Origin: Congeria kusceri
Taxonomy: Eukaryota; Mollusca; Bivalvia; Myida; Dreissenidae
NCBI GenBank assembly: GCA_027627225.1
Contig: CM051038.1
Location: 43,577,348 to 43,641,347, forward strand
Length of the DNA: 64,000 nucleotides
Direction of reading: 5' to 3'
The notes under the pieces were generated by a model, which worked only from the letters and a program-made list of their open reading frames with translations, was not told the DNA's origin and did no database searches. Both the position numbers and the translations under genes were made by a program. Positions within the stretch are counted from its first letter, which is position 1. Every line of letters starts with the position of its first letter. Positions 1 through 12,800 of this stretch are shown piece after piece.

Positions 1-753
1 GTAATGCATTTCTGGAAGATTTTGACACATAATTTGCAATATAATTCAAAGTGTATTAATATCTAGCATTAGTCATGCAAATGTTCCAAAGCATTGTGTT
101 TTAAACACAAATTCTAATTTTGACTTATGTTCAACTTAAGAATGGCTTGAGAATCTTTATAAATATGGGCCCTGGTTTTGCCACTGACATTTATACCCCT
201 CCCCAGCTATTGTTAACGGATTAATGTCCATGCTCCGAATATCACAAACACATCACAGATGAACCACATGCTCTTGTGTGAAATAGGTTAGCCGTTTAAC
301 ATGTATATCCAAGTGCAATGAAAAAAAAGACAAATTGATTTGCATTTGATAGGCATTTGCGGAATTGTCTATGACAACCCTTCATTGCTTACAAGGCTAA
401 TTTTTATTAAAATATGTGTGCATGCGCATGCTACTCTACTCCTAGGCTCCTGGGAATTCTTGTCTTTTCACCATGTCCATAAGACATGTTATGCTATTGT
501 TAATTCTTGTTTCATTAAACTGGTGTCGTTTGATGGAATATAACATAAACGAGTGCAGAGAATAGCTGAACCACTTAACACTTTGCAAAGTAGACTGATT
601 ATGCCATTAATGCATTCTTATCGCCAGTTCTTTTTTACATAACAACTACATAATAAGTTTTGATATTGTTTGTATTGTTATAAATACGCAGAATTGTAAT
701 AAATTAATCTTTTTAATGCTGCGTAATAAATTAGTCTTTTTAACATTTTCCAG
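1..753. other. FMNL intron, no feature seen
   Basis: AT-rich intronic sequence upstream of the first exon in the window. I see no exon, RNA gene or clear repeat in it. Confidence 0.6.
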
Positions 754-822
754 CAAATCAATGCGTGTATAGCTGCTTCCATGTCGTTGCGAAACTCACA
801 GAAAGTCCGGAAACTGCTGGAG
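754..822 (+). CDS. FMNL: FMNL exon a (FH2 domain)
   Basis: The acceptor tttccag ends at 753 and the donor gtatga starts at 823. The exon has 23 whole codons in phase 0 and encodes the FH2 helix [20 protein letters not shown], matching the FMNL AASMSIKNSQKL region. Confidence 0.9.
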
Positions 823-3800
823 GTATGAAAATATATCTTCATATATATAGGCTTCATATTGATGACTAACTGTATAACTCCAAATAAATCTAATTGAGGC
901 GTGTTGTTGGAAAACCGGGCTTAATGCATGTGCGTAAAGTATCGTCCCGGATTAGCCTGTGCGGACCAGGACGGCACTTTCCGCCTACAGTGGATTGATG
1001 TTTCGAAGAGACTTCGTTGAAACAGAAAATACCATAAAATCATAAAGTGCCATCCTGGATTAGCCTGTGCAGACTGGACAGGTTAATCCGGGACGACACT
1101 TTACGCACATGCATTAACCCCGGTTTTCCCACGACACACCTCATTTCATCAGAATGATAAGGTGATCGTAAATTAGATTAAGTTTCTCATGTGCCAGATG
1201 CGTGTGCGTGTCGCTAGTGTTTATATTGAACATGTTTTGGTGGCAGATTTTCTATCTGTTTTCATTATGTTGGATTATGGTTCAAATAGTGATTTTTATG
1301 TCGCCTGAAAAAGCGACATATAGGGGTTACTTTTGGCAGTGGCAGCGGCGTTGTTGGCATTTGCGGCATCCCCTTCAGTTTGTGCAGACAATAACTTTAC
1401 AAGTTTTTGTGTTAGCATTATGAAACTTTTTTTAGGCATAAAGTGTTAGTAGGCATAAAAAGAAGGTTAAGTTCGATTTTTGGCATAATTTCTCTAATCG
1501 TACTTGAGTTATGCCCCCTTTAAAAAAAAAAAAGTTGAAAGTTGTGCAGACAATAACTTGAGAAGTTTTTGTGCAGTCATTATGAAACTTTGGGGAAGTA
1601 TTAGTAGGCATTAAAGCAAGGTAAAGTTCGGTTTTTGGCATAATTGCTTTTATTGTACTTGAATTATGTCCCTTTTTTGAAAAAAAATGTTTACATGAGG
1701 CTTGTCCAGACAATAACTTGAAAGGTTTTTGTGCAATCATTACGAAACTTTGGGGAAGTTTTAGACGGCATAGAAGGAAAGTTAACTTTGGTTTTCGGCG
1801 TAATTGCCCTTATCGTACTTGAGTTATGCCCCGTCAGGCAACGCATCCGACTAATCGAGTTCTAGTTCGTATTATTTTGGACGTTGCTGTGTTTGTATTT
1901 ATTTCTCGAGGTATCACATATTGCATGTATTAAATTTCAGGACTTGTCGAGTCCATTGATTAGGCCCAGTGTTCACAAAGGATTAACTACACGATCAAGA
2001 TCAGTCTTAGCTAATCTTGATCTTTCAGTTCAACTGAGCGAAATATCAAAAATGTTTTATTTCGAAATAACTTTTCTATTTGATTAAATAACATGATTTA
2101 TCGTTAATTTTTACTATAATCTTCATATCAGATAGCAAATGTATGCCAATAAGAGTTCATACTTGTTTATAATATGCATTTGACCAAAAATTAAAATTGA
2201 TCCTGATTTTTAGTGAACATCAAATTTTGAGCCTGATCGTGAAATATCTGGCTCAGGTTCATCTTGAATCTGAAAATCAGACTCAACTTGTTTTGTGAAC
2301 GCGGGGCCAGGTTTATAAACATGATCTGTCGGTTTCACATTCATACAATTTACATATAAGTTATCATGCACGTGCATTGTGCTGTCGATATTTGTTTTTA
2401 GTATTTTTTTTATATCTGCACGGCTGCAGTGCATTTATTAAAATATTCCAACAACAAAAAATCCAATAAGAAAGAAAACAAAATCTGTGTGAGCAGATCT
2501 CATTTAGTTTTACAAAAAAGGGTTTCATAATAATTGATAATGTTTTGCAAGTTTAGAAGTTTACATTGCTAGTACACTTGTGTTTATGAATATTTTTCAG
2601 ATCATTCTCGCTTTCGGTAACTACATGAACAGTGCCAAACGTGGGGCCGCGTATGGCTTCAAGCTACAGAGTCTGGACATGGTAGGTCACATGGCAGTAA
2701 ATTGTCATGTAGGTCACATGCCAGTAAAATGTTGTTAGGTTAGGCGTAAAAAAAAAATATGTTTGTTTCAGGTAACCCGACCTACCCTAAAAAAATGCCC
2801 CGACCCTAGAGCATTTTATTGGGTTTGTCAGATTGATTTTTGGTTTATTTACCTTTTCAAATAATTAAATGTGTTTTTGGATAAATAAGTGTTTTGTTTT
2901 GATAGTATCCACTTATAAACAATGTTTAAGGATATTACTGATACGTTTCAAATATTTATTCAGTTTTAGAATCTTCAAGTTGACCATTTACCAACTTAAA
3001 AAAAAAAAAATTATAAATCCCAACCTACCTACCTTAATTTTTTTGGGCATGTTACCTGAAACAAACATATTGTTTTTTTATGCCATACATGGCAGTAAAT
3101 TGCCTGTAGCTCTCATGGCAGTAAATTGTGCCTTTTGGTCACATGACTGAAAATTGCATGTAGGTTACATGGCAGTAAATTGTGTCTTTTGGTCACATGA
3201 CTGTAAATTGCATTTAGGTTACATGGCAGTAAATTGTGCCTTTTGGTCACATGACTGTAATTTGCATTTAGGTGACATGGCAGTAAATTGTGCCTTTTGG
3301 TCACATGACTGTAAATTGCCTGTAGCTCACATGGCAGTAAATTGTGCCTTTTGGTCACATGACTGAAAATTGCATTTAGGTTATATGGCAGTAACTTGTG
3401 CCTTTTGGTCACATGACTGTAAATTGCATTTGGGTGACATGGCAGTAAATTGTGCCTTTTGGCCACAGGACTGTAAATTGCCTGTAGCTCACATGGCAGT
3501 AAATTGTGCCTTTTGGTCACATGACTGTAAATTGCATTTAGGTTACATGGCAGTAAATTGTGCCTTTTGGTCACATGACTGTAAATTGCATTTATGTTAC
3601 ATGGCAGTAAATTGTGCCTTTTGGTCACATGACTTAAATTGCATTTAGGTTACATGGCAGTAAATTGTGCATTTTGGTCACATGACTGTAAATTGCTTTT
3701 AGATTACATGGCAGTAAATTGTGCCTTTTGGTCACATGACTGTAAATTGCTTGTAGGTTACATGGCAGTAAATTGTTCTCATATTTAATACTTTTGAGGC

Positions 3801-6800
3801 AAAAAATTTTCCCAATTCAAATTATAAATGAATGTATGTTTTTGTGGATGTTTTCTTTGTAATAAATTCTATCCAATATTTAAAGTATCCACTCAATGTA
3901 ATAAATTCTGTCCAATATTTTAAGTATCCACTCAAATAAAAGCAGTTCAAAATTTGCTGTTGCAGTGAACTGTTTTCTTGTTTAATCCATATGAGAGTAA
4001 ATGCATGTATTCATGTCCATTTCCAAACTGAAATAACAAGTATGTTTCTTTGCCTGTTGATTAAATATACTTCTGAAATCAAACTGACATACATTCTTAT
4101 GCCAGTTATACATATTATTTTCAACATTTCAATGTTATAATAATTTTATGACCATTTGTGTGATTGAACATTATGGACATTTTATGAGCGCTTGTGTCAC
4201 TGAAATCTCGCATTTCTCAGCTAATGGACACGAAGACGGCAGATAAGAAGCTGACCCTGATGCACTTCCTGGTGGACACTGTCCAGAACAAGTTTCCTGA
4301 TATTCTCACATTTGAATCCGAACTTCGCTTCATTGAAAAGGCAGCACTAGGTTTTTATTTCGTTACACAACTTTGCTTTCTGCACAGAATTGTATACTCT
4401 TTATGCAATTTCTCAATCTGAGGTGTTACTAGCCATTTCAATTCATACATTTCAAAGAATTGAGTTGTCTGTTCATGTTTTTATTAATGTAAATGTATGC
4501 AGAGTCAAAGTAAGTCTTTAGCAAAACAACAGGCCCCATATTCAGAAAACAAGCCTGATTTTCGGTTCAAGAGGAACTTGAGCCAGATAATTTAGGATCA
4601 AGCTCAAAAATTGTGTTCACTAAAAATCTGGATCCATTTTTATTTGTTTGTCCGATATTGTTCTACATAATTTCGAACTCGTACATTTACAAATCTGATA
4701 TGTAGGGTGTAATTGGAACCACACACTATTTCGTGTTATGCTATCTAGACCGAAAGTTATTTCAATTTAAAATATTTTTGAGAATCTGCTTAGCTGAATC
4801 AGAACCGTGGCTCATTGAAAAGGCAGCACTAGCTACATTGTTCGTACGGATCTGGAAAAGTCATGGAAAATGGGATTTGTCTGCAAAAATCACGTAATCT
4901 TGATAATTTCGATTTTATCATGGAATTTTCAAAAAATGTCATTGAAAGTTAAAAAGTGTCCTTGAATATGTTTGTGCATAAAGTGCATAAAAATGATACA
5001 ATCTACTGAAATATATTCGAACAAAAAAATCAAAATCAAGTGCATAATGATGGACAAACATGTTGTATTGCAGTTCTACAAGCAATTCTATTCTATTCTA
5101 CAGAGCACGAATTAGCCTAAAAAATAATTTTATTACGTATATCAAAGAAAATGTGTATATCACCGTACTATTTTGACTTTAGTATGTTCGGATTGTATCA
5201 TGGAAAAACTGAGCGATGTCATAAAAAAATCACGGAAAAATCATGTAATTTTGGTTGAACCGTTTGTATGGACCCTGTAGCTAGGTTGGCATTTAGGAAT
5301 AGAAATAATGTATTTATCAATTTCACAAAAATACCTGCAGTTATTAAAAATTCCTGGAAAATGTGAAAATATGCATCATTTTCAAATAATTTCTGTATGT
5401 TTAGTAGCTTTTTGCTCTTTTGGCTACTGGCAATGTTAGAACAGACTAGGTATACAATTGTTACAGATCTGTACAATTATTTGCAGTTTCTATGGAGAAC
5501 ATTACCACGGATATTCACGAGCTTGAGAAGGGCATGGAGAATACAAAGCGTGAGTTTGATCTTCGCAGATCGTCTCGAGACCAGCCCATGATTCTGAAAG
5601 ACTTTCTGGCAAACTCAGAAGATAAACTACGCAAGCTTCTCAGTGATGTTAAAACTGCACAGGTAATGTAGAGTTCATAATGATTGCAGAGATTTACAGT
5701 TTCCTCTTTTTAACCCAATTTCTTCCCCATTTATTAATTTTTCAGCTGAATTGTCCATTTATCTCTTTTTCAGTTGACTTCTTCCCCGTTTATCTCTTTT
5801 GCAGCTGACTTTTTCTTAGTTTCTCTCTTTTCCACTTGATTACCTCCCCATTGATCTCTTTTTCAGCTGACTTCTTCCCAATTTATCTCTTACAGCTGTT
5901 TTCTTGCCCGTTTATCTCTTTTTCTGTTCAGTTCCTCCCTGTTTATCTCTTTTTCAGCTGACTTCATTCCCGTTGATCTTTTCTGTTCAGTTCCTCCCCT
6001 TTTTTATCTCTTTCAGTTTATTTCCTCCCTGTTTATCTCTTTTTCAGCTGACTTCTTCCACATTTATCTCATTTTCAGCTGACTTCTTGCACTTTTGTCT
6101 CTTTCAGCTGACTTTTCCCCATTTATCTCTTTCAGCTGACTTCTTCCCTGTTTATCTCTTTCAGTTGATTGTATTAGAATACGACACCATTGTGTCTCTA
6201 GATTATATACATACACCAATTAATTTGTATTTACATGTATTTTGCAATATTCGTTTTAGCTGTAATAGTCATCATATAACCTGCATTCAAACAATTTAAC
6301 TCTCGAGCTTTTTTATTGCAATTCTGTAAATGTATATTTGTTGTTCATTATTGTTGTCTGTATTTTACAGGATGCTTACACAAGGGTGGTGGAATATTTC
6401 GGAGAAAGTCCAAGATCTGTGTCACCGTCGACATTTTTTGCACAGTTTGTTCGTTTTGTGAACGCATTTAAGGTAAGTGATCAGGAAAAACGGAACACTT
6501 AAAATTGAGTGACAACCTGTCATATATATTAAATACACCGCATCAGCATTGAATCTCCCAAACATATTTATACCCCCACAAACGAAGTTTGGGGGGGGGG
6601 TATATAGGATTGAGCTTGTCGGTCTGTTGGTTTTTTGGTTTCCGTATGATAACTCAAGAAGGGCTTGACATATTCAAATTATTATCACACCTCATGTGAC
6701 CACTCAGTGTATTTTGTCCATAGACCAAAAGTTATATCCCAAATGTGAGCTAGAAATAGAACAGCGATTGTTTTTTAAAACAAAACAAAATCGAACGACT

Positions 6801-9800
6801 GCAAATTTTACCTCCAAAGTGCTGACGTCGATCCACGGCATTTTACAATAAATATCCAGCTACAAGCATTTGCAATTCCTTTTTCAATTTTTCGCGTGAA
6901 CCGTGCTAACCAGAAAGGCGATGTGTTTTCGAAATCGCCATGACTGGTCAGAACGTATCTTTTAATTCTTATTTTGTCTCCAAACCTGTATCCAGTTATC
7001 AACGTTGGCGTCCAAAATAAGTTTAGACATCACCGATGCATGATTTCTTTAATTCTGTGTTTAAACACGACTCAACACAACCCTATGTAATAATAACAGT
7101 CCTTTGAAAACTGGTTTGTGTCGTCATCACAATTTGTTGACAGATTACTGACAGTATGCCACACATTTATCCGTTATGTGATCTGAATATATAATAAACA
7201 CTTCCCATCATCTGTATATTATTACTTTTTGAATCACACGATAATGTTCGCCCGTATTTCGCCATGTTTATAACCGATTTAAACTAACGCGCTGTAGAAA
7301 CTTCCTATCGATCACGCCATCTTTAAAATGGACATGTCTAAATATATATGTACGTACTCAATGGTCATGCCAGTAAAAGGTTAAGGTCATGTCTGCGAAG
7401 CATTGGAAAGTTCGGTAGGCTGATTCTGCAATGTTTTAACTATATAACTATGGTATTGTTGAACGGTAATGTCAAGCCTCGGCTTACGTAGCATTTATTA
7501 CTACAGTAGTGTCTACATTACAGTAAAGTTATGGTGAAACAAAATCACGAAGCTTATTATTTCAAAGTGTTATACGGATTGTTCGGTGTAATAAAATAAA
7601 TAACACATGGCTGAGAGGGTGATATAAATAATATCAACCGCCTGGGTTGATATAACATTTCTTGGGCTGATATTATTTTATATCACCCTCTCAGCCATGT
7701 GTTATTTATATAGTATCTATGTGTAACATCATAAAATACAGGTCAAGTTTGACTTTGGTTACAAGCCACTAAATTTTTACAGAGTTATGGTTCCTTTTCT
7801 TCTTAAATTCCCTAAAAACATGGCTCAAGACGATAACTCAAGAATGGCTTGACATATTCAAATAATTTTTGGTATAAATGTGTAGCATCATAAAATATGG
7901 GTCAAGTTCGACTTTGGTTACAAACCACTAAATTTTGACAGAGTTATGGCCCCTTTGCAACTTAAATTCCTTAAAATTATGGTTTCCAGACGATAACTCA
8001 ACAATGGCTTGACATATTCAAATAATTCTTGGTATACATGTGTAGCATCATAAAATACGGGTTTAGTTCGACTAAATTATGATAGAGGGGTGGCAGCGTC
8101 AACTTTTTGTTTCCTCTCTCTAACTCGAGAACGAATTGAGCTATTGTAATGAAACTTCATACATAGATACGTTATATAGAGACCTCGCTTGGGATTGCAT
8201 ATGGGATCAAGGTCAAGGTCACCGTTACTAAAAATAGAAAAACAGTTTCCGCTCAGTAACTTGAGAATGCATTGAGATATTTTAATGACTTCATACATAG
8301 ATACCTTATATCGAGACCTCGCTTGGGATTGCATATGGGGTGGGTGGGGTCAAGGTCACCATTACTAAAACTAGAATAAAAGTTTCCACTCAATAACTTG
8401 AGAACGAATTGAGATATTTTAATGAAACTTCATACATAGATACCTTATATTGAGACCTTGCCTGGGATTGCATATGGGGAGGGTGCTGTCAGGGTCAAGA
8501 TCACCATTACTAAAAATAGAAAACAGGTTCCGCTCAATAAATTGAGAATGCATGGAGATATTTATGCCCCCCTTGGAAGAAGTGGGGGTATATTGCTTTG
8601 CACCTGTCCGTCGGTCGGTCAGTCGGTCGGTCGGATGGTTGGTCGCTTTGTCCGTAGACCATTTCGTTTCCGCACGATATCTAGAGAACGCTTTGACCTA
8701 CGATCATTTAAGTTGGTATGCTGGTTACTTGGGAGGAAAGGAAGACGCCTATCAATTTTGAGGTCAACAGGTCAAAGGTCAAGGTGACAGAGGCTTGTAA
8801 CATGAAACTGTTTCCTCTGTAGACCATTTCGTTTCCGCATGATATGTAGAATACGCTTTGACCTACGATCATCCAAGTTGGTATGCTGATTACTCGGGAG
8901 GAAAGGAAGACACCTATCAATTTTGAGGTCAAAGGTCAAGGTCACAGGGGCCTGTAACATGAAAACCATTTCCACACAATATCTAGAGAACGCTTTAACT
9001 TTGGATCATATAAATTATTATGCTGGTTAGTCTTGAAGGAAGGAAGAACCCTATCGATTTTGAGATCAAGAGATCAAAGGTCAAGGTTACAGGGGCTTGT
9101 AAAAAAACATTTCCACTTAATAACAGATGAACCATTGGTACATGGTCCTCAAGCTATATAGGTACAATGGTCAGTTTGAGTAGATGACCTATTACATAGT
9201 GATAATTACTGAATACTTGGGTCGAGTCGTCAAATTTGATAGGAAGAATGCTCTTGCAGAGAAGACAACTCCTATCAAGGTAATCGTTAACATGTCTCAG
9301 CTTAGATTTTTTCAGAAACAGTACACTTTTGTGATGAACAAAGGCTGCAAGTCATCTCTTGTTTACAAACATCTCTTGTGAATGAAACTACATATGTAGA
9401 TACCTCATATTGAGAACTTGCTTGGGATTGCATATGGGGTGGATGGGGTCACGGTCACCATTACTAAAAATAGAAAAAAAGTTTCCACTCAATACATAGA
9501 GAATGAATTGAGATATTTTGAAACTTCATATATAGATACCTTATATCTAGACCTCTCTTGTGATTGCATATGGAGTGGGTGGGGTCCAGGTCACCTTTAC
9601 TAAAAATAAAAAAACGGTTTGCAATAACTTAAGAACCCATTTAGATATTTTAATGAAACTTCATATATAGATACCTTATATTGAGACCTCGCTTTGGATT
9701 GCAAGGTCAAGGTCACCATTTCCTAGCCATAGGTGTGTGACCGTCACCTTGCACCCAGAACTTTCTTATATTATTGTGCTGACTTATGCATTTCGTGAGA

Positions 9801-12800
9801 AAAATTTTGGTTTTCGTGGAATTTCCACATTTCTTGTTACATTATGTTTGGTACACAGGTGTAACATCATTAAATACAGATCAAGTTCAACGTCATTTAC
9901 AAACTACTAAATGTTGACAGAGTTATTTTCAAATACACAAACATTCACAAATTAAAGCATTCTCTTTGTGTCTATTCTTTCAAACGGATGCCCTAGTTTT
10001 GTGACAAGGCCATATTGTGGGGGTATATCCGTCACTCATGTGACAATTCTAGTTTATTCCTATTTATTGAATTATATGACAGACTTGGATTAAGCAATTG
10101 TCAGAGTAATGAAAATGGTTGAGAGCTACTTCTGGCAATTAGGAAAAAATGATCATATGAGGTTGTCATGGGAAAACTGGGCTTGATGCTTCTGTGTAGT
10201 GTCATCCCGGATCAGCCTGTGTAGTCCGCACAGGCTAAGCCAGGACCGCACTTTCGGCTTTGATGGTATTTTCTGTTTCAAGAAATCTCTTCTAAACATA
10301 AATCCACTGTAGGCGGAAAATGTCGTCCCAGATTAGCCTGTGCAGACGTCACATGCATTAAGCCCAGTTTTCGACGACACGCCACATATTTAATTTTGTT
10401 GAAAACTAAATTGTGTGTATGAATTTCAATGCAAAAGATCAAACTATATGCTAACCATATTGTGATCAGTTTTGTGATTTTGTTGTGCGAATTAGTGACA
10501 TTTGAACCTTTTTCGTGGTTTCTTGCTATTACATGCAGCACATTTAATTGTTTCTTTCTAACTTGCTAAAACATGTTGTTAATTCTCCATTTCCAGCAAG
10601 CCTTTTTGGAAAACGAGAGACGGCGTAAGTTGGAGAATTCAGCTTACGGACATGATGAGATGGCCATGGTCAACAACAAGAAGGACAAGAAACTTGCCCA
10701 GGTGGGTACACTGTCTTACAAAGTTAAATTTTATCCAGTCAAAGTGCCCGTATTGATGAAATTACCCCCTAATGAATAAAGTTTGCTTTATTTCAACCAT
10801 GGGAGAAAGCAAACATGCGCATACTAATGAGTCATTTGTTGATTAGGCCAACAACAAAAAAAGTTCAGTTTCTGGTCTCCTGCCCAAAAAAATAAGGGTC
10901 GGTAGATAGGGATTTTTTAGCTCACCTGAGCACAAAGTGCTCATGGTGAGCTTTTGTGGTTGTCCGTCGTGCGTGCGTTAGTGCGTGCGTGCGTGTGTGC
11001 GTCGTCAACTTTTCATTCAAACAACATCTCCTAAACCGCTTGGCAGATTTTCACCAAACTTCACAGGAATGATCCTTGGGTGAACCTCTTTCAAAGTTGT
11101 TCAAATCTTTCCGGTCCGCTGCATATGTAGGGCACCAGAGCTAAAAATAGAATTTTAAAAGTGTAAACTTTAAAAATCTCTGAACCGCAGGGCCGATAGG
11201 TTTCATATTTGGTATGTAACATCCTATAGTGGTCCTCTACAAAGATTGTTCAAATTATGCCCCTGGGGTAAAAGTGGGCCACGCCCTGGGGGTCACATGG
11301 TTTATATAGAATATATAGCAAAATGACTTTAAAAAATCTTCTCTGAAACCACAAGATCCAGAGATTTCATATTTGGTATGTAACATCCTATAGCGGTCCT
11401 CTACAAAGATTGTTCAAATTATGCCCATGGGGTCAGAACTGGCCACGCCCTGGAGGTTACTTGTTTTATATAGAATATATAGCAAAATTACTTTAAAAAT
11501 CTTCTCCTCTGAAACTGCAAGGCCCAGAGTATTCATATTTGGTATGCAACATCCTTAAGTTGTCCTTTACAAAGATGTTCAAATTATGCCCCTGGGGTCC
11601 AAACGGGCCACGCCCTGGGATCACATGGTTTATATAGAATATATAGCAAAATGACTTTAAAAATCTTCTCCTCTGAAACCACAAGGCCCAGAGGTTTCAT
11701 GTTTGGTATGTAACATCCTATAATGGTCCTGTAGTAAGATTGTTCAAATTATGCCCCTGGGGTCAAAACTTGCCACGCCCCTGGGTCACATGGTTTATAT
11801 AAACTTAAATAGCAAAATGTCTTTTAAAATCTTCTTCTCTGAAACCGCAAGGCCCAGAGGTTTCATATTTGGTATGTAACATCCTATAGTGGTCCTCTAC
11901 AAATATTGTTCAATTTATGCCCCTGGGATCAAAACTGGCCACGCCCCGGGGGTCAAATGATTTATATAGACTTGAATAGCAAAATGACTTTAAAAATCTT
12001 CTCCTCAGAAACCGAAAGATCTAGAGGTTTGTTATTTGGTATGTAACATCGTATAGTGGTCCTCTACAAAGATTGTTCAAATTATGCCCCTGGGGTCAAC
12101 ACTGGCCATGCCCTAGGGTTCACATGGTTTATATAAACTTAAATAGCAATATGTCTTAAAAAATCTTCTCTTCTGAAACCGCAAGGCCCATTGGTTTCGT
12201 ATTTGGTATTTAACATCCTATAGTGGTCCTCTACAAAGATTGTTCAAATTATGCCTCATGGGTCAAAACAGACCACACCCCAGGGGTCACATGGTTAATA
12301 TAGACTTAAATAGCAAAATGACTTTAAAATTCTTCTCCTCTGAAACCGCAAGGCCTAGAGGTTTCATCTTTGGTATGTAACATTGTATAGTGGTCCTCTA
12401 CAAATATTGTTCAAAGTATGCCCCTGGGGTCAAAACTGGTCATGCGGGGGGGGGGGGGTCACATGGTTTATATAGACTTAAATAGCAAAATGACTTTAAA
12501 AATCTTCTCCTTTGAAATGGCAAGGCCCGCAGCTTTCCTATATTTGGTACGTAACATTGCATAGTGGTCCTCTTCAAAGATTGTTCAAATTATTCCCCTG
12601 GGGTCAAATCTGGCCACCCCTGAGGGGTCACATGGTTTATATAGACTTAAATAGCAAAATGACTCTAAAAATCTTTACCTGAAACCGCAAGGCCCAGAGG
12701 TTTGTTCAAGGTTGTTCAACTTATGCCCCCGGGATAAAAATAAGCCACGCCTTGGGGATGCAAATTCCAGTTGGGTTACAAGGTCTTAGGTGAGCGTCCT

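Noticed and set aside
3113..3628. 171-codon minus-strand open frame with HNLLPC repeats
   Set aside because: It is the translation of a 54-bp tandem array, open on both strands because the period is a multiple of three.
3086..3776. CRISPR-like repeat structure
   Set aside because: Units are contiguous with no unique spacers, and the genome is eukaryotic.
5904..6299. 131-codon open frame rich in Phe, Leu and Ser
   Set aside because: It falls in the pyrimidine-rich tandem array of an FMNL intron.
8458..9603. Several overlapping open frames of 60-109 codons
   Set aside because: All lie in tandem mollusc-type repeat units.
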